From NCBI RefSeq assembly GCF_917563915.1, contig NZ_CAKJTI010000009.1:101933-165932 (forward strand): a stretch of 64,000 nucleotides of DNA, given 5' to 3'. The translations under genes and the position numbers were made by a program. Origin of the DNA: Bacillus rhizoplanae (GTDB lineage: Bacteria > Bacillota > Bacilli > Bacillales > Bacillaceae_G). This document shows positions 16,305-25,470 of the stretch, piece by piece. The first letter of the stretch is position 1. Every line of letters starts with the position of its first letter. Below the pieces are notes generated by a model, which was given only the letters and a program-made list of their open reading frames with translations, did not search any database and was not told the DNA's origin.

Positions 16305-17135
16305 ATGATTAAAATGAAAAAGTGGTTTACACTTATCGCTTTTGTGTGTTTATTTACATTGATTGTAGGTGGGTGCGGAAATAAGAAAGAGGAAACGAAA
16401 GAAACTGTAAAAAATGAGAAAGAAACTGTTATTGATCAAATTAAAGAACGCGGAAAATTAGTTGTCGGTGTGAAGTATGATACGAATCTATTTGGATTAA
16501 AGAATCCGTCAACGGGCAAGGTAGAAGGATTTGATATTGATGTTGCGAAAGCACTTGCTAAAAAAATTCTAGGTGATGAGAATAAGTTAGAATTAAAAGA
16601 AGTTACTTCTAAAACGCGCATCCCGATGTTGAAAAACGGCGATATTGACGCAATTATTGCGACAATGACAATTACCGAGGAACGCAAAAAAGAAGTTGAT
16701 TTCTCAGATGTGTATTTTAAAGCAGGACAATCTTTACTTGTGAAAAAGGGAAGTAAAATTAAGGATATAGCTGACGTGAAAAAAGGTGTAAAAGTGTTAG
16801 CTGTAAAGGGCTCTACTTCCACGAACAATATTCGTGCAAAAGCACCGGAAGCGACTGTACTTGAATTTGAAAACTATAGTGAAGCGTTTACGGCATTAAA
16901 GGCAGGACAAGGCGATGTTTTAACAACAGATAATGCCATTTTATATGGTATGGAAAAGCAAGATGCAAACTATGAAGTTGTTGGAAAAATCTTCACTGAC
17001 GAACCGTATGGCATTGCGGTGAGAAAAGGAGAAACGGAGCTTACGAAAGTAATTAATGAGCTATTAAAAGAGATGAAAGCAAATGGAGAGTACGATAAGT
17101 TGTATGAAAAGTGGATTGGGAAGAAGCCTGAGTAA
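16305..17135 (+). CDS. glnH: Glutamine-type ABC transporter binding lipoprotein
   Basis: A 276-residue family 3 solute-binding protein. A signal peptide with lipobox VGGC places the lipid-modified Cys at residue 24, so it is tethered outside the membrane. The body starts RGKLVVGVKYDTNLFGLKNP and carries the family signature GFDIDVAKALAKKILG (about 74-89). It lies 12 bases after glnQ with GGGGGG as ribosome site. A strong hairpin follows it before the permease genes, which would favour higher levels of binding protein. Glutamine or glutamate is the likely ligand by operon type. Binding residues do not settle the choice here. Confidence 0.9.
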   Translation: MIKMKKWFTLIAFVCLFTLIVGGCGNKKEETKETVKNEKETVIDQIKERGKLVVGVKYDTNLFGLKNPSTGKVEGFDIDVAKALAKKILGDENKLELKEVTSKTRIPMLKNGDIDAIIATMTITEERKKEVDFSDVYFKAGQSLLVKKGSKIKDIADVKKGVKVLAVKGSTSTNNIRAKAPEATVLEFENYSEAFTALKAGQGDVLTTDNAILYGMEKQDANYEVVGKIFTDEPYGIAVRKGETELTKVINELLKEMKANGEYDKLYEKWIGKKPE

Positions 17136-17152
17136 AACTACAAAATATATGA

Positions 17153-17190
17153 TAACAAGAGGATGAGAAATAATCATCCTCTTGTTATGA
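17153..17190 (+). promoter_or_regulatory. Intercistronic hairpin between glnH and the permease genes
   Basis: AACAAGAGGATGA and TCATCCTCTTGTT form a perfect 13-base stem. No T-run follows, so it looks like an mRNA-stabilising or processing hairpin rather than a terminator. Confidence 0.55.
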
Positions 17191-17208
17191 AGAAAGAGGG
17201 GAGAGCTT

Positions 17209-17865
17209 GTGCCCGATTTTTCTATTCTCTCAAATAATCTAGATTTGTATTTAGAGGGATTCCGATATACATTGATGTCTAGTATTGTTGCATTAATTGG
17301 TAGTTTTATTCTTGGTATCATAATCGCAGTGATGCGAATTGCGCCAATTCGGGTTCTAAATTGGGTGGGTACAGCATATGTAGAGTTTATTCGGAATATC
17401 CCTTTAGTTCTAATTGCATTTGCTTTTTATTTTGCTTTTCCGGTAATTGGCGTTACAGTAAGTGGCTTTGTTGCTGGTACAACTGCACTTACTATATATA
17501 CAGCGGCTTTCATTACAGAGGCAATTCGTGCAGGAATTTTATCAGTTCCGAAAGGGCAGATGGAAGCAGCCCGTTCTTCTGGTTTAACGTACGGGCAAGC
17601 GATGTATCATATCATTTTACCGCAAGCGATAAAAATTGTGATTCCGCCGCTAGGTAATCAATTCCTAAATTTAGTGAAAAACTCTTCTATACTAGGCATT
17701 ATCGCTGGGGCGGATTTAATGTACCAAGGTGATTTAATCTCTACAAGAACATTTGTCACATTTGATGTATATATATTTGTTGGTATGTTTTATTTACTTT
17801 TAACTGTTCCGCTTAGCATGGGTGTTCGATATTTGGAGAAACACTTGGCGAAAGGAGCTGTGTAA
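17209..17865 (+). CDS. glnM: Glutamine-type ABC transporter permease 1
   Basis: A 218-residue inner-membrane permease of the HisMQ type with about five helices. It starts at GTG 17209 after GAGGGGAG. The EAA loop that docks the ATPase reads SGLTYGQAMYHIILPQAIKIVIPPLGNQF (about 124-152). The following permease begins at the next base after its stop, so the two are translationally coupled and probably form a heterodimer. Confidence 0.9.
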   Translation: MPDFSILSNNLDLYLEGFRYTLMSSIVALIGSFILGIIIAVMRIAPIRVLNWVGTAYVEFIRNIPLVLIAFAFYFAFPVIGVTVSGFVAGTTALTIYTAAFITEAIRAGILSVPKGQMEAARSSGLTYGQAMYHIILPQAIKIVIPPLGNQFLNLVKNSSILGIIAGADLMYQGDLISTRTFVTFDVYIFVGMFYLLLTVPLSMGVRYLEKHLAKGAV

Positions 17866-18510
17866 ATGGATTTTCGGGGTGCCTATATAGGAGATCATGT
17901 TATTTTTTTACTAAAAGGACTACTTGTTACGTTAGAAATCGCTCTTATAGCAATCTTCCTTAGTTTTATAATTGGTAGTGTAATTGGTACGTTACGATAT
18001 GCGAAAATACCGGTTGTCTCAGCAATACTTGCTTGTATTGTTGAAATCATTCGTAATTTACCGCTGTTATTAATTATTTTCTTTACATATTTTGCGCTCC
18101 CAGAAGCTGGCTTGAAATTAGAGATTACAACAGCGGCCATTGTGGCTTTGACGATATTTGAAGCAGCGATGATATCAGAGATTGTTCGCAGTGGTTTATT
18201 ATCAATTGAGAAAGGACAAATTGAAGCAGCGCGCGCTTCTGGACTATCGTATGTACAAACGCTTCAGCATATTATTTTACCGCAAGCACTGCGACGTATG
18301 GTGCCGCCGATTGTCAGTCAATTTATATCCCTTTTAAAAGATACATCGTTGGCGGTCGTAATTTCATTGCCAGAATTAATGCATAATGCTCAAATTATTA
18401 ATGGTCAAAATGTAAACTATATGATTCCAATTTTTATTCTCGTCGCATGTATGTATTTCATTGTAAATTATAGCTTGTCTCTTTTTTCAAGACGTTTAGA
18501 GAGCAGATAA
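17866..18510 (+). CDS. glnP: Glutamine-type ABC transporter permease 2
   Basis: A 214-residue paralogue of the preceding permease, with the EAA loop SGLSYVQTLQHIILPQALRRMVPP (about 125-148). The ATG at 17866 abuts the stop of the upstream gene with no spacer. It is the last gene of the transporter operon; its stop codon lies inside the 5' arm of the terminator stem. Confidence 0.9.
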   Translation: MDFRGAYIGDHVIFLLKGLLVTLEIALIAIFLSFIIGSVIGTLRYAKIPVVSAILACIVEIIRNLPLLLIIFFTYFALPEAGLKLEITTAAIVALTIFEAAMISEIVRSGLLSIEKGQIEAARASGLSYVQTLQHIILPQALRRMVPPIVSQFISLLKDTSLAVVISLPELMHNAQIINGQNVNYMIPIFILVACMYFIVNYSLSLFSRRLESR

Positions 18511-18546
18511 CTCTTGCATATTATTTTATGCAAGAGTTATTTTTTT
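18507..18546 (+). terminator. Terminator of the glutamine transporter operon
   Basis: ATAACTCTTGCAT (18507-18519) pairs perfectly with ATGCAAGAGTTAT (18528-18540), followed by TTTTTT. Confidence 0.92.
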
Positions 18547-18572
18547 AGAAAAGTTTTAATTTTATATAGAAA

Positions 18573-18602
18573 TTGTAAACGCTTTATTGTATATTTTATA
18601 TT
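18573..18602 (+). promoter_or_regulatory. Promoter with overlapping cre-like site before the MmuP-like permease
   Basis: TTGTAA (18573-18578) and TATATT about 18 bases later form a weak promoter. TGTAAACGCTTTAT (18574-18587) matches the catabolite-response element consensus TGWAANCGNTNWCA at all but the last two positions and overlaps the -35. CcpA repression is therefore plausible. Confidence 0.45.
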
Positions 18603-18646
18603 ATCAGAAATTTTAAAATACAGAGGGCGTTTAGGGGAGGAAGAAG

Positions 18647-20074
18647 ATGAATCAAACAACGAATGAGCAATTACAGCGTACAATGAAAAGTAGACATTTA
18701 TTTATGATTGCACTCGGAGGAGTAATCGGGACAGGTTTCTTTCTCGGATCAGGATATACAATTAATCAAGCAGGACCAGGAGGAGCAATTCTTTCTTACC
18801 TAGTCGGTGGGCTTATTATGTATTTAACGATGCTTTGCCTTGGTGAACTAACAGTTGCAATGCCTGTTTCTGGATCATTCCAAAAGTATGCAACGAAATT
18901 TATCGGACCTGGAACAGGATTTATGATTGGCTGGTTGTATTGGCTTGGCTGGGCTGTGACGGTTGGTTTAGAGTTAACGTCAATTGGTTTAATGATGAAA
19001 AGATGGTTTCCAGATGTTAATACTTGGGTATGGTGCCTTGTGTTCGGTAGTCTTTTATTCATAACAAATGCAGTATCAGCAAAAAGTTATGCAGAATTAG
19101 AATTTTGGTTTTCAAGTATTAAAGTAGTTACCATTATTGCATTTATTCTTCTTGGGGGAAGTGCAATACTTGGATTTTTACCATACGATGGAAAAGAAGC
19201 AGCGCCGCTTTTTTCTAATTTTGTACATGATGGTGGGTTATTTCCAAATGGACTTGGAGCTGTGTTACTGACAATGATTACTGTAAACTTCTCTTTCCAA
19301 GGAACAGAGTTAATTGGGATTGCAGCAGGTGAAAGTAAGGAACCGGAAAAAACAATCCCGCGTGCAATTCGTAATACAGTATGGCGTATTATGTTATTCT
19401 TTATTTTAACAATGACGATTTTAGTAGGATTGATTCCTTGGAAAGAAGCAGGAGTTATTGAAAGCCCGTTTGTTGTTGTATTTGATAAAATCGGTATTCC
19501 ATATGCAGCGGATATTATGAACTTTGTTATTATTACTGCTCTATTATCTGTAGCAAACTCTGGGTTATATGCAGCAACACGTATTTTATGGTCGCTATCA
19601 AATGAAGGTATGGCACCAACTTCTTTTAAGAAGTTAAATAAAAGAGGTGTTCCTATTACTGCATTAGTTGTGACGATAGCTGTTGCGGCACTATCCTTAT
19701 TAACAAGTGTATTCGCAGAGAGTACAGTATACATGTATTTACTATCTGTTGCAGGTTTATCAGCGGTAGCGAGTTGGATTATTATCGCATTTTCACAAAT
19801 TCGATTTAGACAACAATATTTGAAGAATGGTGGCAAGCTGGAAGAATTAAAATATAAGACACCATTATATCCGATTGTTCCAATTGCAGCGCTTATTTTA
19901 AATAGCATTGTTGTTATTAGTTTAGCTTTTATCCCAGAACAGCGCATGGCATTATATTGCGGCATCCCATTTATCATTTTTTGCTACGTGTATTATTATC
20001 TAAATAAGAAACGAAAGCAAACGGTGCAAGTAGAAATGGGGAATACATATGAAACTAACAGTCAAGCGCAATGA
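18647..20074 (+). CDS. AAT-family amino acid permease, S-methylmethionine permease-like
   Basis: A 475-residue, 12-helix carrier. Its start [22 protein letters not shown] and the later [23 protein letters not shown] (about 221-243) and [12 protein letters not shown]-like segments closely follow E. coli MmuP and related AAT permeases. The second copy in this window (40477-41883) is a paralogue. The ribosome site GGGGAGG is strong. The 3' end overlaps the OsmC gene by 26 bases, so the two are probably co-transcribed. A cre-like sequence overlaps its promoter. Substrate is uncertain: S-methylmethionine, threonine or another neutral or aromatic amino acid. Confidence 0.85.
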   Translation: MNQTTNEQLQRTMKSRHLFMIALGGVIGTGFFLGSGYTINQAGPGGAILSYLVGGLIMYLTMLCLGELTVAMPVSGSFQKYATKFIGPGTGFMIGWLYWLGWAVTVGLELTSIGLMMKRWFPDVNTWVWCLVFGSLLFITNAVSAKSYAELEFWFSSIKVVTIIAFILLGGSAILGFLPYDGKEAAPLFSNFVHDGGLFPNGLGAVLLTMITVNFSFQGTELIGIAAGESKEPEKTIPRAIRNTVWRIMLFFILTMTILVGLIPWKEAGVIESPFVVVFDKIGIPYAADIMNFVIITALLSVANSGLYAATRILWSLSNEGMAPTSFKKLNKRGVPITALVVTIAVAALSLLTSVFAESTVYMYLLSVAGLSAVASWIIIAFSQIRFRQQYLKNGGKLEELKYKTPLYPIVPIAALILNSIVVISLAFIPEQRMALYCGIPFIIFCYVYYYLNKKRKQTVQVEMGNTYETNSQAQ

Positions 20075-20426
20075 AATAACAACTGATCTTCCATATGGTG
20101 AATTGCAAATTGGAAAAGAAAATGGGTATACACCATTAGAACTTCTTATTGCTTCGATTGCAGGATGCAGTTCGATTGTGTTTCGAACGATTTTAGAAAA
20201 AAAGCGTATTACGTATAATGAGTTTACAATTGAAGCTGAAATTGTAAGAAGTGAAGTTTTGTCAAAACCAGTGGAGAGTATTCATTTGCACTATAAAATA
20301 AAGGCGGAGGGAATCACGCAAGAGCAGTTAGAAAAGGCGTTAGAGCTTGCTGTGAAGAATTGTACGATCGTTCAATCCGTGAAGGATAGTATCCAAGTTA
20401 TTGAAACAATTGAATTGATTTTATAA
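20049..20426 (+). CDS. OsmC/Ohr-family protein
   Basis: A 125-residue protein with the two cysteines of the OsmC/Ohr fold: Cys40 in IASIAGCSS and Cys105 in AVKNCTIV. The family reduces organic hydroperoxides with these residues at a dimer interface. The YhfA-like branch to which this short form belongs has no proven activity. The start lies inside the preceding permease gene (26-base overlap). Why a permease and an OsmC protein would be coupled is not evident. Confidence 0.82.
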   Translation: MKLTVKRNEITTDLPYGELQIGKENGYTPLELLIASIAGCSSIVFRTILEKKRITYNEFTIEAEIVRSEVLSKPVESIHLHYKIKAEGITQEQLEKALELAVKNCTIVQSVKDSIQVIETIELIL

Positions 20427-20433
20427 AAAAGTG

Positions 20434-20480
20434 AAAACTACCATTGCTATGTTTGTGTAAATAGTAATGGTAGTTTTTTT
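20434..20480 (+). terminator. Terminator of the permease-OsmC unit
   Basis: AAAACTACCATTGCTA (20434-20449) pairs with TAGTAATGGTAGTTTT (20462-20477) with one G-T type mismatch, then T. Confidence 0.88.
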
Positions 20481-20597
20481 GTGAGGAAATTATCCTTTAT
20501 AGTTGTATAAATTTATATTGATTTTCCGCCTTTAAAGTCTTCATAAAGTTATGAACATTTTCAAGAAACGAAATGATTGACATTATTAATTGCGCAG

Positions 20598-20626
20598 TTT
20601 AATATTTAAAGATGTTAAATATTTTA
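20598..20626 (+). promoter_or_regulatory. Palindromic AT-rich operator candidate of the MarR regulator
   Basis: TTTAATATTTAAA (20598-20610) is a perfect palindrome, and TTAAATATTTTA (20615-20626) repeats its core 17 bases later, just upstream of the marR-like start. This is where a MarR repressor would bind to control itself and the exporter gene behind it. Confidence 0.45.
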
Positions 20627-20650
20627 GGGGTTAAATAAGAGGTGGAACAT

Positions 20651-21109
20651 ATGCAAAATGATATAACTCATATTGATAAAATTCAGGCTCTTACATTTTC
20701 TATTGGAAAGAAAATGCAAACGGAGTTATTAGAGCAATTGCAATCATCTGGACTAACACCACCGCAATTTTATATTTTAAAAATCTTAAATCATTACGGT
20801 ACAGCAAGAGCGACAGAATTAGCGAAAAAAATGTATGTGAAACCAAGTGCAATCACAGTGATGATCGATCGTTTAATCGATCACGAATTGGTTTTACGCT
20901 ATCATGATAAAAATGATCGCCGCGTTGTCGTAATTGAGTTAACGGCGAAGGGGAAAGATGTATTAGAAGAGGCAATGACTGCTCGGAATCAACATATTGC
21001 AAAATACTTTTCACAATTAGAAGTACAAGAGAGAGAAGACTTACTTCGGTTGTTTGAAAAACTAGAAGCAATTATTTGCCAAACATCAGAGAAAAAAGAG
21101 AAAAAATAA
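20651..21109 (+). CDS. MarR-family transcriptional regulator
   Basis: A 152-residue winged-helix regulator. The ATG at 20651 is chosen because AGAGGTGG (20637-20644) overlaps the upstream GTG. The DNA-binding region reads ATELAKKMYVKPSAITVMIDRLIDHELV, and the wing contains DKNDRRVVVIELTAKG. It is 19 bases upstream of a DHA2 exporter, and the pair is a common regulator/efflux arrangement. It probably represses the exporter and is released by the exported compound. Confidence 0.88.
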   Translation: MQNDITHIDKIQALTFSIGKKMQTELLEQLQSSGLTPPQFYILKILNHYGTARATELAKKMYVKPSAITVMIDRLIDHELVLRYHDKNDRRVVVIELTAKGKDVLEEAMTARNQHIAKYFSQLEVQEREDLLRLFEKLEAIICQTSEKKEKK

Positions 21110-21128
21110 AGAGAGTCGAGGAGATTAT

Positions 21129-22769
21129 ATGGAACAACAAGCAAATCAAAATAGAACATTGTTGTTAATTGGTTTAGTTATCGCAATGTTATTTGCTGCA
21201 TTAGACGGAACAATCGTCGGTACAGCAATGCCGCGTATTGTCGGTGAACTTGGCGGATTAAGTTTAATGACATGGTTAACAACAGCATATATGTTAACAT
21301 CAACAACGGTTGTACCGATCGCTGGTAAATTAGCAGATTTATTAGGTCGCCGCAATGTATATATGACAGGATTAATCATCTTCATGGTTGGTTCTGCACT
21401 TTGTGGTATGGCAAATGGTATGACAGAATTAATTATTTTCCGTGGTATTCAAGGGCTAGGCGGCGGTATTATGATGCCGATGGCTATGATTATCATTGGG
21501 GATATGTTTACAGGGAAAGAACGTGCGAAATGGCAAGGGATTTTTGGAGCGCTTTATGGTCTTGCTTCTGTCATTGGTCCACAAATTGGTGGTTGGATTG
21601 TTGATTCAATGAGCTGGAGATGGGTGTTCTATATTAACTTACCAGTTGGGATTTTAGCGACAATCTTTATTGCACTGGGCTTAAAAGGTAAGAAACAAAC
21701 TGGTCCAATTCAAATTGACGTCGCGGGTATTTTTACTATGATTCTCGGTGTTGTAAGCTTATTATTAGCATTAACATTTGGCGGAAAAGACTACCCTTGG
21801 GGTTCTTGGCAAGTTATTGGGTTATTTGCGCTTGCAGTTATTGGTCTTGTAAGCTTTGTTATTGTTGAGACAAAAGCGAAAGAACCGATTTTACCTATCC
21901 ATTTCTTTAAAAATCGTACATTTACACTATTAAATGCAATTGGTTTCTTTATGAGTGTTGGAATGTTTGGAGCCATTACGTTTGTACCATTCTTTATGCA
22001 AGGAATTGTAGGTGTAAGTGCTGCTGAATCGGGAACAATTATGACACCAATGATGATCACGATGATCGTTACGAGTATTATTGGTGGTCAGCTTGTATTA
22101 AAGGTGGGGGTAAAACCACAAATTATCACTGGAATGCTCATTATGGCCGGTGGATTCGGGCTTTTAACTACAATGGATATGCATACAAGTAAGCTCGTCG
22201 CATCGTCATATATGATGGTTATTGGTTTAGGAATGGGTCTTGTAATGCCAACCTTAACATTAGCATTACAAGAAAGCTTCCCGAAAAAAGATCTTGGAGT
22301 TGTGACTTCATCAAGTCAATTCTTCCGTCAAATCGGTGGTACATTTGGGATTACTATTCTAGGTTCTATTATGAATAACACATCTGGTACAGTATTAACA
22401 GATAAGTTAGTGCCTGTGCTAAATACGTTCCCACCACAAGCAGGGGAAATAGCGGCGAAGTTTAAGGACATGATTCACACAAATCCACAAGGGCTATATT
22501 CAATGTTATTTAGTCCAGAATCATTGAAACAAATGCCAGAAGCAATCGCAAATAGCATTGTACCTGTATTGAAGACATCATTATTAGATTCTCTTCAACA
22601 TGTATTTATGACTGGATTAGTGTTTATTGTAGTCGGTGCCGTATTTACACTTTTCTTGAAGAAAATTAAGCTTTCTGGTCGTAAAAAGGGAACAGAAGAA
22701 CAAAATAGTGAAACAGAAGAACAAAAGAATGAAACAGAAGAGAAAGATGCAAGTGTATCTTATTCATAA
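21129..22769 (+). CDS. DHA2-family (EmrB/QacA-like) MFS drug exporter
   Basis: A 546-residue, 14-helix proton antiporter. Motif A is GKLADLLGRRNVYM (about 66-79), motif C-type sequence GPQIGGWIVDSMSWRWVFYINLPVG (about 153-177) is characteristic of the family, and the first helix carries LDGTIVGTAMPRI. The charged C-terminal tail contains repeats of EEQNSETEEQKNETEEK. It follows the MarR gene in one operon. Substrates cannot be predicted. Confidence 0.9.
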   Translation: MEQQANQNRTLLLIGLVIAMLFAALDGTIVGTAMPRIVGELGGLSLMTWLTTAYMLTSTTVVPIAGKLADLLGRRNVYMTGLIIFMVGSALCGMANGMTELIIFRGIQGLGGGIMMPMAMIIIGDMFTGKERAKWQGIFGALYGLASVIGPQIGGWIVDSMSWRWVFYINLPVGILATIFIALGLKGKKQTGPIQIDVAGIFTMILGVVSLLLALTFGGKDYPWGSWQVIGLFALAVIGLVSFVIVETKAKEPILPIHFFKNRTFTLLNAIGFFMSVGMFGAITFVPFFMQGIVGVSAAESGTIMTPMMITMIVTSIIGGQLVLKVGVKPQIITGMLIMAGGFGLLTTMDMHTSKLVASSYMMVIGLGMGLVMPTLTLALQESFPKKDLGVVTSSSQFFRQIGGTFGITILGSIMNNTSGTVLTDKLVPVLNTFPPQAGEIAAKFKDMIHTNPQGLYSMLFSPESLKQMPEAIANSIVPVLKTSLLDSLQHVFMTGLVFIVVGAVFTLFLKKIKLSGRKKGTEEQNSETEEQKNETEEKDASVSYS

Positions 22770-22775
22770 TAAGGA

Positions 22776-22806
22776 AGAGCATCGCCTATAATGGCGATGC
22801 TCTTTG
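22776..22806 (+). terminator. Terminator of the MarR-exporter operon
   Basis: AGAGCATCGCC (22776-22786) pairs with GGCGATGCTCT (22793-22803), then TTTG. Confidence 0.82.
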
Positions 22807-22849
22807 TATTTTTACATAGATTTAATCGCGTTTTTTTACTTATAAACAA

Positions 22850-22897
22850 TTGACGGATTTTACTGAATAAGTTATATTATTTGTGTAAACGGTTACA
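22850..22897 (+). promoter_or_regulatory. rbsR promoter with perfect cre/LacI-type operator
   Basis: TTGACG (22850-22855), a 17-base spacer and TATATT (22873-22878) form a good sigma-A promoter. TGTAAACGGTTACA (22884-22897) matches the cre consensus at every position and lies at the start of the transcript. LacI-family repressors such as RbsR bind near-identical sequences, so it could serve CcpA, RbsR or both. Confidence 0.75.
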
Positions 22898-22917
22898 TAT
22901 GATAGAGAGGGAAAAGA

Positions 22918-23889
22918 ATGAGTACGATAAAAGACGTCGCCAAATTAGCAGAGGTATCCGTTGCTACTGTTTCTAGAGTATTAAATAAGAATGGCTATGT
23001 GCATGAAGATACGCTCAAAAAAGTAAAGCGGGCAATTGAGTTATTAGATTATAAGCCAAGTACGGTGGCACGTTCTCTATATAATAAGAGTTCTCGTCTA
23101 ATCGGATTAGTTGTCCCAAACATCGTAAATCCATTCTTTCCAGAGGTAGCCCGGGCAGTAGAAGACGTAGCTCATAAACAAGGATATACGGTTGTGCTAT
23201 GTAATTCTGATGAAAGTTTAGAAAAAGAAAAACAATACATTGATGTGCTTATACAAAATAATGTCGATGGCTTTATTGTCGCAACAAATCCGCAAAATAG
23301 TAGTAATTACATGAATTTACAAGTACCGGTTATAGCGATTGATCGTATGCTTCATGAACGTATTCCAACAGTATATGCCGATAACTATGCTGGAAGTAAA
23401 CAAGCGACAGAGCTTTTATTAGCAAAAGGATGTCAAGCGATTGCGCATATTCGTGGACCGCGAAATCTCAGTACTGCAAATGAGCGTTTTCAAGGATTTA
23501 TCGATGCTGTCACGAAACAAAATGTTTCTTACGTTATTGCAGAAAGTGAATTTCATCCTATGAAAAGTGAACATGTTGCTTCTGAACTGCTCGAGAAGCA
23601 TCCGCATATTGATGGTATTGTAGCAGGAAATGATTTGATTGCTCTAGGTACAGTAAAGGCAGCATTGCAAAAGGGAATATCTATTCCAAATGAATTACAA
23701 ATTATCGGATTTGATGGAATTTCTTTAGCTGAAATGATGTATCCAGCTATCACAACCGTCGCACAGCCTATTTATGAGATGGGTAAAATTGCAACGCAGT
23801 TATTAATTGAGAAAATAGAAGGGCGTCAATTAAAGGAAGAGCATCATCGTTTAGCAATTACAATTATAGAGCGAAATACAACGAAGTAA
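22918..23889 (+). CDS. rbsR: LacI-family ribose operon repressor
   Basis: A 323-residue repressor. The helix-turn-helix MSTIKDVAKLAEVSVATVSRVLN is at the N-terminus, the hinge follows (about 45-60), and the rest is a periplasmic-binding-like sensor domain (LIGLVVPNIVNPFFPEVARAVED; GFDGISLAEMMYPAITTVAQP). It lies 13 bases upstream of ribokinase, the usual rbsRK arrangement. An operator-like palindrome overlaps the transcription start, consistent with autoregulation. The ribose transporter genes it would normally control are degraded. Confidence 0.9.
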   Translation: MSTIKDVAKLAEVSVATVSRVLNKNGYVHEDTLKKVKRAIELLDYKPSTVARSLYNKSSRLIGLVVPNIVNPFFPEVARAVEDVAHKQGYTVVLCNSDESLEKEKQYIDVLIQNNVDGFIVATNPQNSSNYMNLQVPVIAIDRMLHERIPTVYADNYAGSKQATELLLAKGCQAIAHIRGPRNLSTANERFQGFIDAVTKQNVSYVIAESEFHPMKSEHVASELLEKHPHIDGIVAGNDLIALGTVKAALQKGISIPNELQIIGFDGISLAEMMYPAITTVAQPIYEMGKIATQLLIEKIEGRQLKEEHHRLAITIIERNTTK

Positions 23890-23902
23890 GGAGAGAAAAA
23901 GA

Positions 23903-24802
23903 TTGGCGAATATTGCGGTAATCGGCAGTATTTCCGTGGACTTAGTTGCCATTTCAAAAAAACGCCCCAAAGCTGGGGAAACAGTAATTGGGGAAGCATT
24001 TCATACTGTTCCAGGTGGAAAGGGTGCAAACCAAGCTGTAGCTGCAGCACGTTTAGGCGCAAATGTTGCGATGGTTGGAGCGATTGGAAATGATAATTAC
24101 GGAAATTTTGTTCGAAAAAATTTAGAGAATGAATGTATTTTTATTGATTGTGTGGAAACGATTACAAATGAAACAACAGGAATTGCCCATATTGTATTGG
24201 CTGAAGAAGATAATAGTATCATTGTTGTACAAGGTGCAAATCGTCTTGTAAGTGAGCAACTTGTAAATCATGCAAAAGATCTTCTTACGAAAGCGGATAT
24301 GGTTGTTTTGCAGTTAGAAATCCCACTCGAAACAGTAAAGTATGTACTAAAAATTTGTGAAGAACATCAAATTCCAGTAATTTTAAATCCAGCTCCAGCA
24401 CAAATACTGCCAGAGGAATTGTTACAAAAAGCAACGTATATTACACCAAATGAGCATGAATGCCGAATTATTCTAAATGATTTCACGTCACCAATTGAAT
24501 CATTACTTGAAAAATATCCTAATAAATTGTTGATGACAGAAGGCGGAAACGGTGTTCGATTTCATAATGGAACAGAGATTGTTCATGTACCAAGTATTTC
24601 TGTTGAAGTTGTCGATACGACAGGAGCTGGAGATACATTTAGCGGTGCATTAGCAGTTGCAATTGCAGAAGGAGAAGAATTGCAAAAAGCGATTCATTTT
24701 GCAAACATTGCAGCAGGGCTTTCTGTAACAAAATTAGGAGCTCAAGGTGGAATGCCATCACGAAATAAAGTACGAGAAGTGCAGATGATTGTTGGATGGT
24801 GA
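23903..24802 (+). CDS. rbsK: Ribokinase
   Basis: A 299-residue PfkB-family kinase. It starts at TTG 23903 after AAGGAGAG; MANIAVIGSISVDLVA is the expected N-terminus. GGKGANQAVAAARLG (about 38-52) is PfkB signature 1, and DTTGAGDTFSGALA (about 240-253) is signature 2 with the catalytic Asp in the anion-hole motif. It phosphorylates ribose to ribose-5-phosphate. The gene looks intact although the transporter genes behind it are not. Confidence 0.93.
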   Translation: MANIAVIGSISVDLVAISKKRPKAGETVIGEAFHTVPGGKGANQAVAAARLGANVAMVGAIGNDNYGNFVRKNLENECIFIDCVETITNETTGIAHIVLAEEDNSIIVVQGANRLVSEQLVNHAKDLLTKADMVVLQLEIPLETVKYVLKICEEHQIPVILNPAPAQILPEELLQKATYITPNEHECRIILNDFTSPIESLLEKYPNKLLMTEGGNGVRFHNGTEIVHVPSISVEVVDTTGAGDTFSGALAVAIAEGEELQKAIHFANIAAGLSVTKLGAQGGMPSRNKVREVQMIVGW

Positions 24803-24895
24803 AGTATGAATTAACGTTATTATTGCAATATTAAATTTAGTGTATATTGAACTGTCAAATGCATTTAAAATTATGACTTTTAGCATAATTTTAAC

Positions 24896-25437
24896 TTAGA
24901 GGTATTGACTTATCAGTAGGTTCTATTTTAGCATTATTATGTACACTTATTGTTGGTATGAATTCGTTTTTTGTAATAGGAGTGGGATTGCTTGCTGTTC
25001 TTATAATGGGAATTATAAACGGTGTCATCATTGAGAAAGGGGAAGTAGCAACTTTTATCAACAATGATGTTTTTTTAGGAGCTTTACACTTGTTTATATG
25101 GACAGACGTCTGATCACTGGTCTTAGTTATTGCTTTGATATTTCTGTATGAGATATAACGAGGATAACTGCTGTTGTTATACTGTACTTGATTTTAAAGA
25201 AAATCAACGTATTGGTAGACATGAAGAAGCAGAGGTGATAGCAGTGGCGTTAAATGAATAGTAGTTGATGTACAAAATGATGCAGAAAACGTCATTCAAA
25301 AAAGCGTATATGTAACCGGTATCATCTTAACAGATTCCAAAACAGTTGCGTCAGTAGTAAGTGTGAAAAAAGAAAAAGCGAAGAAAAAAAGTAAAAAAAT
25401 TATTTTGGTTGAATTAGACCTTATTAAGCAAAAATAA
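24896..25437 (+). pseudogene. Relics of ribose transporter genes rbsC and rbsB
   Basis: About 24901-25140 reads as RbsC permease: GIDLSVGSILALL, then GIINGVIIEKGEVATFI, then TDG-like and LITGL segments that need a one-base frameshift near 25107; stops interrupt the frame. About 25190-25260 may continue it (GRHEEAEVIAVALNE, then a stop). 25261-25437 reads VVDVQNDAENVIQ and ILTDSKTVASVV, as in the first lobe of RbsB. It then runs directly into KKIILVELDLIKQK, resembling the RbsB C-terminus, so most of RbsB is deleted. rbsD and rbsA are absent. The order rbsR-rbsK-(relics)-transaldolase fits decay of a complete operon. Confidence 0.72.
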
Positions 25438-25470
25438 ACATATACTTGAATTCAGAAAGGAAGAAAAAAC

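Noticed and set aside
19087-19977. Long minus-strand ORF of 296 codons
   Set aside because: It is the reverse frame of the MmuP-like permease, whose families and ribosome site are clear; a similar shadow occurs opposite the second copy at 40722-41492.
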